A DNA stretch of 64,000 nt from Acidimicrobiales bacterium (GCA_020629635.1 JAHDCX010000002.1:159726-223725); one strand, 5' to 3'. Shown: positions 16,664 to 25,488, counted from the stretch's first letter. The notes: generated by a model from the letters alone, not told the origin. Translations and numbers: made by a program.

Positions 16664-17164
16664 ATGGGAATCAACATGAAGAAGACGCTTCGGGTCAATC
16701 GCGACGCGGACCACGTGTGGGACATCGTCGCCCACGATTTTGAGAACGTCGGTCGTTGGTCGTCGGCGGTGGTCTCGTCGGGACTGAACCCTGAGGCAGC
16801 GGTGCCCGAGGGCGCGAGCGTTGGTGGGCGGGTCTGCGATGTGCCGGGTATTGGCGACCTGAAGGAGACGTTCACGGCGTTCGACAACGATCGCAAGCAG
16901 TTCACGTTCCAGGTGACGGGTATGCCGTCGTTCATCACACTCGCGCAGAACACGGTCACGGTGAGGCCGGTCGGCGCTGGTGCGAGCGACGTGTCGCTCA
17001 ACATCGAGATGGAGACCAACGCGATCGGCAAGGTGATGGGCCCGATGTTCAAGATCCGTCTGACGAAGACGCTCGACAGCTTCCTCACCGAGCTCAAGGA
17101 CTACGCCGAGCGAGGGGAGATCTCGGCCAAGAAGCAGAAGCAGCTGGCGAAGGCGGGCGCCTGA
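16664..17164 (+). CDS. SRPBCC (polyketide cyclase-like) family protein
   Basis: A 166-aa protein with the START/SRPBCC helix-grip fold: an N-terminal strand with VNRDADHVWDIVAHDFENVGRWSS, a middle beta sheet (KETFTAFDNDRKQFTFQVTG), and a C-terminal helix (KTLDSFLTELKDYAERGEI) over the cavity. Such proteins bind or transform small hydrophobic ligands; none is identifiable. AGGAG 9 nt upstream fixes the start. The lysine-rich tail KKQKQLAK is unusual for the family. Confidence 0.8.
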   Translation: MGINMKKTLRVNRDADHVWDIVAHDFENVGRWSSAVVSSGLNPEAAVPEGASVGGRVCDVPGIGDLKETFTAFDNDRKQFTFQVTGMPSFITLAQNTVTVRPVGAGASDVSLNIEMETNAIGKVMGPMFKIRLTKTLDSFLTELKDYAERGEISAKKQKQLAKAGA

Positions 17165-17227
17165 TGGTTCGAACGTTGGATCGCCGAGCGTGAGCAGCTG
17201 ACGGCCTGAGCGGCCAGAATCACGGTC

Positions 17228-18235
17228 GTGGAGCCGACCTTTGATGCAGCCGCGAAGGAGCGTGCGCTCCGGGAGGAGTCCGAACGCTGGGACACCTCGA
17301 AACCCGAGGCCGCGCGCCCCGGTGATGTGCCGGTCGTCGACGTCGGGCCCTGGTTCTCCACCGGCGACACCGCGGCCCTCAATCGGGTCGGCGCCGATCT
17401 CCGTCGTGCGTCCGAGACGGTTGGCTTCCATCAGCTGGTGGGCCACGGATTGCCGTTGGAGCTCCGCGAAGAAATCCTCGGCTTCGCTCGGGAGTTTCAT
17501 GCACTCGACGACGCCACCAAGACCCCGATTCGGATGGACCAGCCGGGCCATCCCGGCGGGATCGGGTGGCTGGGATACGGAAACCGCAAACTCCCGACGA
17601 GGGCGACGGCCAACCGCAACGCGGCATTCATCATCAAGTGCGACGACCGGTTGGGTTTCGACGACAACCTCTGGATCGATGAGGCGAGGCTCCCGGGCTT
17701 TCGGGCTGCCGTCGAGCGGTACGCCGCCGCCATCGAAGCGTTGGCGCTTCGGCTGCTTCCGGTGTGGGCGGTGTCGCTCGATCTCGAACCGGACTTCTTT
17801 GCCGATGCGTTCGTGAACCCACTGTGGCGACTGCGGCTGTCGCACTATCCGCCGGGAGAGCCGGTCGGCGACGGCGGGTACGGGATTGCGCCGCACGTCG
17901 ACACCACGTTCTTCACGCTGCTGCTTCCGGATGGCCCGGGGCTGACCATCCATCACCGCGAGCGTGACCGGTGGATTCGTGTTCCGCGCATCGACGATGC
18001 GCTGGTGGTGAATTCGGGCGAGCTGCTCCGGCAGTGGTCGAACGATCGGGTGTTGTCGACCCGACACTTCGCAGACAATGTGGCCCCGGTCGACCGTTAC
18101 TCGGTGCCCTTCTTCTTCAATGCCAACGCCGACCACGTCATGAGTTGTCTGCCCTCATGCCATGGTCCCGACAATCCGCCGCGGCACCCACCGGTGTCCT
18201 ACCGGCAGAGCCAGGCCGCCGTGCAGGGGGAGTGA
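17228..18235 (+). CDS. 2-oxoglutarate/Fe(II)-dependent oxygenase (isopenicillin N synthase-like)
   Basis: A 335-aa non-haem iron oxygenase. The N-terminal DIOX_N region (DVPVVDVGPWFSTGD, SETVGFHQLVGHGLP) precedes the 2OG-Fe(II) core with HVDTTFFTLLLPDGPGL (HxD iron ligands), the distal His in STRHFA, and the co-substrate-binding RYSVPFFFNAN. This matches the isopenicillin N synthase/gibberellin oxidase-like branch. The substrate is not known. The GTG start lies 60 bp after the SRPBCC gene. Confidence 0.87.
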   Translation: MEPTFDAAAKERALREESERWDTSKPEAARPGDVPVVDVGPWFSTGDTAALNRVGADLRRASETVGFHQLVGHGLPLELREEILGFAREFHALDDATKTPIRMDQPGHPGGIGWLGYGNRKLPTRATANRNAAFIIKCDDRLGFDDNLWIDEARLPGFRAAVERYAAAIEALALRLLPVWAVSLDLEPDFFADAFVNPLWRLRLSHYPPGEPVGDGGYGIAPHVDTTFFTLLLPDGPGLTIHHRERDRWIRVPRIDDALVVNSGELLRQWSNDRVLSTRHFADNVAPVDRYSVPFFFNANADHVMSCLPSCHGPDNPPRHPPVSYRQSQAAVQGE

Positions 18236-18288
18236 CTCCCCGCCGGGGTGGCCAGCCGACCATCGTGAAGTCTGTACGATCCGCGGCA

Positions 18289-19065
18289 ATGTTGCGTGCG
18301 CTCTACAAGCGGTTGCCGGAGGACCGGAGAGTCAAGGGTCTGGGCGGTCTTCACGGCCGAAACCGGCTCGTCGCCCGAACCGTGCTGCATCCGCTCATGC
18401 CCGGCGACGTCGAGCTCGTCGACGACCGGGGCGTGCGGTTCGTGGTGACGGACGACCCGGTCGATCCCCAGGTGGTGCACGATCTCACCGGCCCGCGCCG
18501 CCACATGTGGTTCCCCGATGATTTCACCGAAGATGTCGGGCTCGTCCTCGACGTCGGGGGGCACCACGGTCACTACATCGCGGCGGCCGCACAGCACTGG
18601 ACGTCGTCGACGATCATCACGGTCGAACCCTCCGCTCCCGCCGTCGGCCTCATCGAGCGTCACGTGTCCCTCAACGGGCTCGGCGCTCGGGTCGAGATCG
18701 TCGATGCCGCCATCAGCGATCGGGAGGGCGAGGCGACGCTGCACCATGATCCCGACGGTTCGTGGGGATCATCACTGCACGAGATGGGCGGCGACGAAAC
18801 CGAAACCGTCCGCACGACCACGCTCGAATCCATTCTCGGCGCTCGCAGCCCCGACGTCGTCAAGTGCAATGCCGAGGGCGGCGAATTCGATCTGGTGCCG
18901 GCGCTGTTCGCCGCCGGGCATCGCCCGAAACTGCTGACGTTGATGCTGCATCCCGAATTCGGCGACTCGGACGCGCTTGTCGAACAGGTCCGTGCGAACG
19001 ACTACGAGATCAGGCAGATCGGGTTGTCACATCGGCCGGCGATCGACGCTCGTCCTCGAGGCTGA
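18289..19065 (+). CDS. FkbM-family methyltransferase
   Basis: A 258-aa SAM-dependent methyltransferase of the FkbM family. Motif I is VLDVGGHHGHYIAAAAQHW, followed by ITVEPSAPAVGLIERHVSLNG with the acidic ribose-binding Glu. The FkbM signature is the VKCNAEGGEFDLV region near residue 195. FkbM enzymes methylate hydroxyls of sugars, lipids or natural products. TACGAT at 18275-18280 lies 8 nt before the ATG. The 3' end overlaps the convergent ABC transporter gene by 56 bp. Confidence 0.86.
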   Translation: MLRALYKRLPEDRRVKGLGGLHGRNRLVARTVLHPLMPGDVELVDDRGVRFVVTDDPVDPQVVHDLTGPRRHMWFPDDFTEDVGLVLDVGGHHGHYIAAAAQHWTSSTIITVEPSAPAVGLIERHVSLNGLGARVEIVDAAISDREGEATLHHDPDGSWGSSLHEMGGDETETVRTTTLESILGARSPDVVKCNAEGGEFDLVPALFAAGHRPKLLTLMLHPEFGDSDALVEQVRANDYEIRQIGLSHRPAIDARPRG

Positions 19066-20734
19066 TCACCGCATCATCGAGCGCGCCATCACGAAGGTGG
19101 ATGACTCGGTCACACACGGCCAGTGTGCGAGGGCGGTGTGCGATCACGACCGCGAGCACGCGGCCTCGAAGGGTGGAGATCGTCTCGGACACGACTTCTT
19201 CGGAGGTGTCGTCGAGCGCGCTCGTCGGCTCGTCGAGCACAAGCACATCGGGTCGACCGGCAAGCGCCCGCGCGATGCCGATTCGTTGGATCTGTCCGCC
19301 GGAGAGGGATCGGGTGCTCGGTCCGATGCGGGTCGCGTAGCCGAGCGGGAGGGCGTCGATCTGGTCGTGCACGCCGGCGGCGATTGCGGCGTCGCGGACA
19401 TCGTCGTCCGAGATTGTTGGCCGGTGGTACCGGATGTTCTCGGCGACCGTCGCCTCGATGATCCGGGTGGTCTGGGGCACGAGCGCAATGCGAGCGGTCC
19501 ACGATGCCTCGGTGTAGCTGGAGCGGGGTTTCCCGTTCACTTCGATCGTGCCGGATTGGGGCGTTCGTGTTCCGACGAGCAGGGCGGCCAGGGTGGACTT
19601 TCCGCCGCCTGACGGTCCGGCCAGTCCCACGACTTCGCCGTGACGTAGGTCGAGCGAGACTCCGCGGAGGGCCACGTCGTCACGAACGGCCGACGGGTAC
19701 CGGTAGTGGACCGCGTCGACGCTGATCGTGCGGACCTGCTCGAGCTCGTCGGACCCCCACGACGTCGCCCGCCAGTCGTACGTCCCCACCGCCTCGTCGA
19801 GGGCGTCGATCGATCCCGTCGCGTCGGCGATGACCGCGAGATCGTTTTGCACCCGCTGCCCCACGCTGAGGCTCCGGTAGAGCAGAATCGCGGACGCTCC
19901 GAATGTCGTCGTGTCGATGTCGGATGCCGCGCGGGCGAGCAGGATCGCCCCGATCACGACGAGCATCCCGACGCCTCGATAGATCGGTCCGATCGCGCCG
20001 AGCAACGCTCGGCCCCGGCCGATGACCTGCAGCGCGTTCTGGTCCCGCCGTCGATAGTCGGCGAGCGTGTGATGGGCGACGCCGTGGCGGCCGATGTCGT
20101 CGAGGTGTTCGACCATCTGACCCACGAGTTCGGTGAGTTCGACGTTGAGCTCGGCTCGCCTGGCACCGAGTCGGCGTTGGTACCCCCGGATCGGGGTGAG
20201 AAACGCGGCGAGGAAGACCCCGATGACCACGATCGCCACGGCCGCCGCCGGGTCGACGAGGAAGGCTGCGGCCACGAAGATCGCCATCGTCCCCAAAGAG
20301 CCGATCAGCGCGGCCACGCTGGTGAGCGCAAGCGTGCGTTGGGTCACGAAGGTCAGGAGCTCCATCAGGCGACCGGGGAGTTCGGCGTGGGTGACTTCGG
20401 CGTCCGCGCCGAGCCAGGATCGCACGAGTCGTTCGCGTTGGATGTCGAGCTCGCGGACGTGGGCGCGTGCGAGGAACATCGACGCCGCCACGCTGCACAG
20501 GGTCAGCATCAGTACCGATGTCACGACGATCGTGGCCAGCGCCGTCGTTTCGAGTTGGACGGCCATCGGTCCGAAGGGGAGCTCAAGGTCGGACCGGTCG
20601 TCGGCTGCCGCTTCGATCAAGGGGAGCATGCTCGCGAGCACGATCGCTTCGAGCATTGCGGCACCGAATGCGAGCGCGATCGCCGGTCGAAACGGGCGAA
20701 CATCAGGGAGGAGCCGACGCAGCGTCGAGATCAT
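19010..20734 (-). CDS. ABC exporter, fused permease and ATPase
   Basis: A 574-aa half-transporter: six membrane helices (about residues 1-320) followed by a nucleotide-binding domain. Walker A is GPSGGGKST, the signature is LSGGQIQRIGIARAL, Walker B is VLVLDEPTSALDD, and the switch His is in VVIAHRPRTLAVCD. It would work as a homodimer or pair with an unseen partner to export a lipid, peptide or drug. The ATG at 20734 lies 24 bp from the divergent metallo-hydrolase gene. The C-terminus overlaps the FkbM gene end by 56 bp. Confidence 0.92.
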   Translation of the reverse strand: MISTLRRLLPDVRPFRPAIALAFGAAMLEAIVLASMLPLIEAAADDRSDLELPFGPMAVQLETTALATIVVTSVLMLTLCSVAASMFLARAHVRELDIQRERLVRSWLGADAEVTHAELPGRLMELLTFVTQRTLALTSVAALIGSLGTMAIFVAAAFLVDPAAAVAIVVIGVFLAAFLTPIRGYQRRLGARRAELNVELTELVGQMVEHLDDIGRHGVAHHTLADYRRRDQNALQVIGRGRALLGAIGPIYRGVGMLVVIGAILLARAASDIDTTTFGASAILLYRSLSVGQRVQNDLAVIADATGSIDALDEAVGTYDWRATSWGSDELEQVRTISVDAVHYRYPSAVRDDVALRGVSLDLRHGEVVGLAGPSGGGKSTLAALLVGTRTPQSGTIEVNGKPRSSYTEASWTARIALVPQTTRIIEATVAENIRYHRPTISDDDVRDAAIAAGVHDQIDALPLGYATRIGPSTRSLSGGQIQRIGIARALAGRPDVLVLDEPTSALDDTSEEVVSETISTLRGRVLAVVIAHRPRTLAVCDRVIHLRDGALDDAVISLEDERRSPADVTTRSA

Positions 20735-20758
20735 GCGAGCCAGTAACCTTCGGCTCCC

Positions 20759-21673
20759 ATGGGAGCCAAGATCGTCGACTGGGGTGAGCATGAGCGGCCG
20801 CTCACCGATCGGGTGAGTGTGTTGCAGGGCGCGGGGCGCGGTGGGTACCCGAGCGGCAATTCGGTCCTGATCCGTGGTGACGGCGAATCACTCATCATCG
20901 ATCCATCGGTCACGGTCGTCGAAATGGGAGGTGCGCCGGTCGAGGTCGACCTGGTGGTCAACTCCCACTCCCACGAAGACCACCTGCCGGGCAACGGCTT
21001 GTTCACCGATGCATCGGTCCACATCCACCACGAGGACCTTCCTGGTGCACAGTCGCTGGATGGTTTGCTCGACGTGTTCGGCTTCGATGACACGACTCGA
21101 AGCGAGCAGGCGGTGTCGTTCGTCGAGGAGATGCACTACTGCCCTCGACCCGACGCGAAGGGCTTCGGCGACGGCCACGTGTTCGACCTCGGTGGCGTCT
21201 CCGCCCACGCGATGCACCTGCCCGGTCACACCCGAGGACACTCAGGGTTTGCGATCGACGGTGGCGTCTTCTTCCTGTCGGACATCGACCTCACGGGGTT
21301 TGGGCCGTACTACGGCGATGTGTGGAGCGACCTCGATCAGTTCGAGGACAGTCTCGTCAAGGTGCGTGACGTCGAGGCGGATTTCTACGTCACCTTCCAC
21401 CAGAAGGGTGTGATCGAGGGCCGCGAGCTGTTCCTCGAGATGCTGGACAAGTTCCACTCGGTGATCGCCCGCCGCCATGGCGAGATGCTCGAGTTCCTCG
21501 CCGAACCGCACACGGTCGCCGACATGGTCGCGCGGCGGTTCGTGTACCGCCCGCACGTCGACATCCCCTTCGTCGACACGGTCGAGGGGCGAACGGCCCA
21601 ACTGCATCTTGCGCGCATGCTCGAACGCAATGAGGCGGTCGAGCTCGAGCCTGGCCTCTATCGCGCGGCCTAG
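20759..21673 (+). CDS. Metallo-beta-lactamase-fold hydrolase
   Basis: A 304-aa metallo-hydrolase. The zinc-binding HxHxDH motif is HSHEDH in VVNSHSHEDHLPGN. A later His is in MHLPGHTRGHSGF and the bridging Asp in FFLSDIDLTGF. The class includes lactonases, thioesterases and glyoxalase II-like enzymes, and the substrate here is unknown. The stop (TAG) overlaps the stop of the convergent channel gene by 4 bases. Confidence 0.88.
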   Translation: MGAKIVDWGEHERPLTDRVSVLQGAGRGGYPSGNSVLIRGDGESLIIDPSVTVVEMGGAPVEVDLVVNSHSHEDHLPGNGLFTDASVHIHHEDLPGAQSLDGLLDVFGFDDTTRSEQAVSFVEEMHYCPRPDAKGFGDGHVFDLGGVSAHAMHLPGHTRGHSGFAIDGGVFFLSDIDLTGFGPYYGDVWSDLDQFEDSLVKVRDVEADFYVTFHQKGVIEGRELFLEMLDKFHSVIARRHGEMLEFLAEPHTVADMVARRFVYRPHVDIPFVDTVEGRTAQLHLARMLERNEAVELEPGLYRAA

Positions 21674-22764
21674 TCGTTGGGGTCTGACCCCACCCAACGG
21701 TCGACGATGCGCTGCACCTGACCGGAGGACTGGAGATCGGCGAGTGCACGGTTGATCGGCTCGCGCCAGGGGGAACCCTGCGCGAGGCCGAATGTCTCGA
21801 ACTCTTCGTACAGCACGTCGCCGACACCTTGGAGGCCGTGACGCGGCCCGATCGTGGCGAGAGAAAACGGATTCGCCACCACGACATCGACTTCGCCGGC
21901 CGCCGCTGCTTCGAAGACTGCCTGTTGGGAGGGGTAGCTGCGGACGCTGGCACCCTCTTCGACCAGGTACGTCTCGAAGCTCGAACCTTCGACGGTGCCG
22001 ACCTCGAGTTCGCCGAGGTCTTCCAATGACGAGACGGTCAGCTCCTCTCGGGATGCATTGAGGTCGGCGGTCACCTGGGACACGAAGGCGCCGACGAGGA
22101 ACAGGCTCGCCAGCATGGCGAGCATGGCCACGGCACGCCCACGCCACGACCGCGGTGACATGTCGCCGTAACCGACGGTGGTGACGGTGACGGCCGCCCA
22201 CCACATGCCGTCGAACACTCCACGGGGGTAGCTGGGGTGGAAGTCGCTGATGTCGGGGTTGCGTCGTTCGACGAGCCAGATGAGGTGCCCCAGCAGTACC
22301 AGTCCGATGACGGCGATCAGAAGTACCCGCAACGCGCCCGAACCAAGCAGAACCCGGACCAGCGACGTCCTGCTGGTCGTCCGCTCGTGCACGCCGAGTT
22401 GTGGGCCCGACGAGATGACCGCCGACGTGAAGTCGAATCGTGCCTCGCGTTCGGCCGTAGGGGCCAGGGGCGCCACCGCGATGTCGGCCTCACCCGACTC
22501 GACAAGCGCCAACATGTCGCTGAAGGAGTCGGTCCAGACTTCGGTCCACGTGATGTCGAGTTCGTGAGCGACGTCCTCCCAGATCTCGATGTAGAAGCCG
22601 TCGGCTCGATCACCGACTCGTTCGACAAAGGGTTCGATCGGGGTGGTCGCCACGATGATCTCGTTGCTGGGGACATCGGGTGCCGTGTCTTGGGCCAACG
22701 CGCTCGAACCGGTCACGGCGACGATGGCGATGGCCAAGCCGATCATGAGCGGGACCCGCGTCAT
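21670..22764 (-). CDS. GluR0-like ligand-gated potassium channel
   Basis: A 364-aa membrane protein with the architecture of prokaryotic ionotropic glutamate receptors. A signal peptide (1-24) is followed by the first lobe of a periplasmic amino-acid-binding domain (about 35-125), a first helix (147-165), a pore loop with the potassium selectivity filter TVGYGD (196-201), a second pore helix (211-230), and the second ligand-binding lobe (238 to the end). The split binding domain around a two-helix pore is the defining GluR0 feature. It would assemble as a tetramer gating K+ in response to an external amino acid. Its start overlaps the upstream methyltransferase stop. The terminal GSDPND residues lie in a GGGGTCTGACCCC repeat. 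Confidence 0.93.
   Translation of the reverse strand: MTRVPLMIGLAIAIVAVTGSSALAQDTAPDVPSNEIIVATTPIEPFVERVGDRADGFYIEIWEDVAHELDITWTEVWTDSFSDMLALVESGEADIAVAPLAPTAEREARFDFTSAVISSGPQLGVHERTTSRTSLVRVLLGSGALRVLLIAVIGLVLLGHLIWLVERRNPDISDFHPSYPRGVFDGMWWAAVTVTTVGYGDMSPRSWRGRAVAMLAMLASLFLVGAFVSQVTADLNASREELTVSSLEDLGELEVGTVEGSSFETYLVEEGASVRSYPSQQAVFEAAAAGEVDVVVANPFSLATIGPRHGLQGVGDVLYEEFETFGLAQGSPWREPINRALADLQSSGQVQRIVDRWVGSDPND
21675..21699. terminator. Palindrome at convergent gene ends (GGGGTCTGACCCC element)
   Basis: CGTTGGG (21675-21681) pairs with CCCAACG (21693-21699), and the inner GGGGTCTGACCCC (21679-21691) is itself palindromic. The element lies at the junction of the convergent metallo-hydrolase and channel genes and encodes the last residues of the channel. 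It is a likely bidirectional terminator and a member of a dispersed repeat family. Confidence 0.6.
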
Positions 22765-23330
22765 CGGAGGCCCCCGACGTAGAGCCCGAGCGCGTCACCC
22801 GAGGTTGGGATCACTCGAACCCGATGCAGATCGAAACCGAGTTCGGCGAGCGTGGGTTCGTCATCTGCCGGATGCCCCAGGAGAAGGTGGTCACCGTAGG
22901 AGGGCCACTCCAGGGCGAGACGCTCGAGAAGATCCGGAGAGGTGTACCGGGGATCGCCCGCACCGATCTCGTAGGGCGGGTTGGCGACGATCAGGTCGAA
23001 GCGTTCGCCGATCACCGGCTCGAACAGGTCGCCGAGTCGGACGTCGGCTTCGGGCCCGAGGTTGTGTCGTGCGCACCGAGTGGCGCGGGGATCGATGTCG
23101 GTCGCGGTGACCTCTGCGCCAAGGTCAATCATGATCGCCGCCAGGAGGCCGGCACCCGTTCCCAGGTCGAGGACCCGCTGGTGACCGATGTCGAGTTCGT
23201 CGAGGACGTCGGGCAGTGCGCGAGCGAAGGCTTCGCCGGACAGTTGAGAAACCGGATCGAAGACACCTCGGGCAACCCGAAGTTCGTGTGTCTCGACGGT
23301 GATCGTCCGATTTCGCAACGCAGCGAACAC
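22761..23330 (-). CDS. HemK/PrmC-like methyltransferase
   Basis: A 189-aa SAM-dependent methyltransferase. Motif I is VLDLGTGAGLLAAIM, then TATDIDPRATRCARHN, and the N-methyltransferase motif IV is VANPPYEIG. NPPY is characteristic of enzymes that methylate Gln/Asn side chains or exocyclic amines of bases (PrmC-, PrmB- and RsmC/TrmN6-like). It lacks the N-terminal helical domain of true PrmC, so the target is uncertain. The GTG at 23330 lies 10 bp after the Lin0512-type gene, and its stop overlaps the channel start. Confidence 0.8.
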   Translation of the reverse strand: MFAALRNRTITVETHELRVARGVFDPVSQLSGEAFARALPDVLDELDIGHQRVLDLGTGAGLLAAIMIDLGAEVTATDIDPRATRCARHNLGPEADVRLGDLFEPVIGERFDLIVANPPYEIGAGDPRYTSPDLLERLALEWPSYGDHLLLGHPADDEPTLAELGFDLHRVRVIPTSGDALGLYVGGLR

Positions 23331-23340
23331 GGCAGACGTG

Positions 23341-23679
23341 TCAGTCGTCGAAGCTGACGAGCACGATCGCGTTGGCCGTGACCAGATGGCCGGTGCCATG
23401 TGCCGATGGCGCATCGAGCCCGCCGTGGTGCACGGAGACGGTGACGTTGCCGTACGGCAGTTCTGCCGCGACCGCCGAGACGTCGACCTGATCGGGCTGC
23501 TGCACGCCGACCAGGACCTCGATCTGCATCTGCTCCTTGGTCTTTCCGGCCGCCTCGAAGAAGTTCAGGCTGCTGTGGTGGATCGCGTCGAACACCGCCC
23601 GGCACGCGGCCTTGGTGTAGTCGTCGCCTCGGACGTCGACGCCCATGCCCATCTCGGTCACCCAACGTGTCCTGCTCAT
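23341..23679 (-). CDS. Lin0512-family protein
   Basis: A 112-aa protein with the conserved Lin0512 N-terminus EMGMGVDVRGDDYTKAACRAVFDAIHHSSL. The rest forms a compact alpha/beta domain (EVLVGVQQPDQVDVSAVAAELPYGNVTV). The family is widespread but has no proven function. It is first in a three-gene operon with the PrmC-like methyltransferase and the GluR0-like channel, 10 bp upstream of the former. Confidence 0.82.
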   Translation of the reverse strand: MSRTRWVTEMGMGVDVRGDDYTKAACRAVFDAIHHSSLNFFEAAGKTKEQMQIEVLVGVQQPDQVDVSAVAAELPYGNVTVSVHHGGLDAPSAHGTGHLVTANAIVLVSFDD

Positions 23680-23702
23680 GTCGCGGACGTTAGCTCGCAG
23701 GT

Positions 23703-24167
23703 TCAGCCAAGGTCGAGAGCAGTGGTGTCGCTCACGGTGCGGATCGCGAAGCTGCTGCGCACCCGTGTCACGCCGGGGAGAAGGGCGATGTGTTCTCGGT
23801 GGATGGCTTCGTAGTCGGCGACGTCCCCGCAGGTGACGTGCACGAGGTAGTCGGCGTTTCCGGCCATCAGGTGGCAGCTCATCACGTGAGGGACTCGTTG
23901 GATTGCCTCTTCGAAGTCGTCGAGCAGGTCCTCACGTTGTGATTCGAGCGAGATCTCGACGAAGACCGACACGCCTCTGCCGACGAGTTGACGGTTGACG
24001 AGCGCCGTGTAGCGATCGATGACCCCGTCGGTCTCGAGTCGTCGGACGCGGCGGTGGCAGGCCGAGGCGGACAGGCCGATGTGGTCTGCGAGGTCGGCAT
24101 TTGTGGTGCGGCCATCCTCCTGCAACGCCCGCAAGATCGCATGATCCAGCGTGTCGAGTTCGATCAT
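23703..24167 (-). CDS. Lrp/AsnC-family regulator
   Basis: A 154-aa Lrp-type regulator. It has an N-terminal winged HTH (LDHAILRALQEDGRTTNADLADHIGLSASACHRRVRRLE) and a C-terminal RAM ligand-binding domain (VPHVMSCHLMAGNADYLVHV). It is divergent from the alanine dehydrogenase gene across 143 bp. In actinobacteria this pairing usually means that the regulator activates ald in response to alanine or another amino acid. TAGAAT (complement of 24174-24179) lies 6 nt before its ATG. Confidence 0.93.
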   Translation of the reverse strand: MIELDTLDHAILRALQEDGRTTNADLADHIGLSASACHRRVRRLETDGVIDRYTALVNRQLVGRGVSVFVEISLESQREDLLDDFEEAIQRVPHVMSCHLMAGNADYLVHVTCGDVADYEAIHREHIALLPGVTRVRSSFAIRTVSDTTALDLG

Positions 24168-24310
24168 TCGAAGATTCTACGACATGCAAGCGGTTACGTC
24201 GAAGCTACTCAGCGGTCACAAGCCTCTGGACGCAGAGATTTGCATACACCTTCACCGGGCTCGCGCCTACGTTGTGATCACGGTCACGTTTGTTCGAGAG
24301 GAGCGCCCCC

Positions 24311-25435
24311 GTGAAGATCGGATTGCCCAAAGAGATCAAGAACCACGAGCAGCGGGTGGGTCTGACCCCGCAGAGCGTGTCCGAGTTGACTCGTCGAGGC
24401 CATGCCGTGCTCGTCGAGACGAACGCCGGTGTCGGTATCGGAGCCTCCGACGACGACTATCGCGCCGCGGGCGCCGACATCGCTGGTGCCGCCGCCGACG
24501 TGTTCGACGTGGCGGAGATGATCGTGAAGGTCAAAGAACCCCAGGCCGTCGAGCGAGCGATGCTCAAGCCCCACCAGACGCTCTTCACGTACCTCCACCT
24601 CGCTCCTGATGCGGATCAGACCCGTGATCTCGTCGACAGCGGTGCGACGTGCATCGCCTACGAGACGGTGACCGACGACATGGGTGGCTTGCCCCTCTTG
24701 GCACCCATGTCGAAGGTCGCCGGACGCATGTCGGTCCAGGCGGCAGCCAACTTCCTCCAGCAACCCAACGGCGGAGCAGGGCTCCTCATCGGAGGTGTGC
24801 CCGGAGTGCCGCCGGCCAAGGTCGTCATCATCGGCGGCGGCGTCGTGGGTCAACACGCCGCCGAGATGGCGATCGGACTCGGTGGCAACGTCACGATCCT
24901 CGACCGGAACAACGCCGTCCTCGACGAATGCGAAGCTCGTTGGGGTGCCGCGGTCACCACCGTGTACTCGACGAGCTCTGCGCTCGAGGAACTCGTGATC
25001 GATGCCGACGTCGTGATCGGCGCCGTGCTGGTCAAGGGCGACACCGCCCCCAAGCTGGTCAGCGCCGAGATGGTCAAGGCGATGCGCCCCGGATCAGTTC
25101 TCGTCGATGTGGCCATCGACCAGGGCGGGGCCTTCGAGACGTCGCATGCGACGACCCACCAGGACCCGGTGTACGTCGTCGATGACGTCGTGCACTATGC
25201 GGTCGCCAACATGCCCGGCGCCGTGCCCCGCACCAGCACCTACGCACTCAACAACGCCACGCTGCCCTTCACCCTGGCGCTTGCCGATCGAGGCCCGAGG
25301 GATGCGATGCTCGCGGACGCTCACCTGAAGAACGGTCTCAACGTGACCGGCGGCCAGGTGACCGAACCGTCGGTCGCCGACGCGCTCGGCTACGACTTCA
25401 CCGAGCCCGACGCCGCAATCGCTGCGCTCGACTGA
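24311..25435 (+). CDS. ald: Alanine dehydrogenase
   Basis: A 374-aa NAD-dependent alanine dehydrogenase that interconverts alanine with pyruvate and ammonia. It has the N-terminal signature IGLPKEIKNHEQRVGLTP, the NAD site VVIIGGGVVGQHAAEMAIGLG, and the conserved VDVAIDQGGAFETSHATTH. Residues expected for pyruvate binding (Arg15 and the Lys of VKVKEP) are in place. The GTG start has AGAGGAG 7 nt upstream. Regulation by the divergent Lrp-family gene is likely. Confidence 0.96.
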   Translation: MKIGLPKEIKNHEQRVGLTPQSVSELTRRGHAVLVETNAGVGIGASDDDYRAAGADIAGAAADVFDVAEMIVKVKEPQAVERAMLKPHQTLFTYLHLAPDADQTRDLVDSGATCIAYETVTDDMGGLPLLAPMSKVAGRMSVQAAANFLQQPNGGAGLLIGGVPGVPPAKVVIIGGGVVGQHAAEMAIGLGGNVTILDRNNAVLDECEARWGAAVTTVYSTSSALEELVIDADVVIGAVLVKGDTAPKLVSAEMVKAMRPGSVLVDVAIDQGGAFETSHATTHQDPVYVVDDVVHYAVANMPGAVPRTSTYALNNATLPFTLALADRGPRDAMLADAHLKNGLNVTGGQVTEPSVADALGYDFTEPDAAIAALD

Positions 25436-25450
25436 CGCCGCCATTCGACT

Positions 25451-25488
25451 GGGGGTTCAGACCCCCTGGTCGACCGGGGTCAGACCCC
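25451..25488. terminator. Two adjacent GC hairpins between convergent genes
   Basis: GGGGGT and ACCCCC (25451-25466) form a stem with a TCAG loop. GGGGT and ACCCC (25476-25488) form a second one. The second is a GGGGTCAGACCCC element and contains the stop codon of the MFS gene on the minus strand. It serves the ends of ald and the MFS gene. Confidence 0.6.

Noticed and set aside
15418-18136. Long minus-strand frames opposite the SRPBCC and 2OG oxygenase genes (about 550 codons each)
   Set aside because: These are GC-driven open frames. Their proteins are low-complexity and Arg/Pro-rich, while the plus-strand frames carry recognisable domains.
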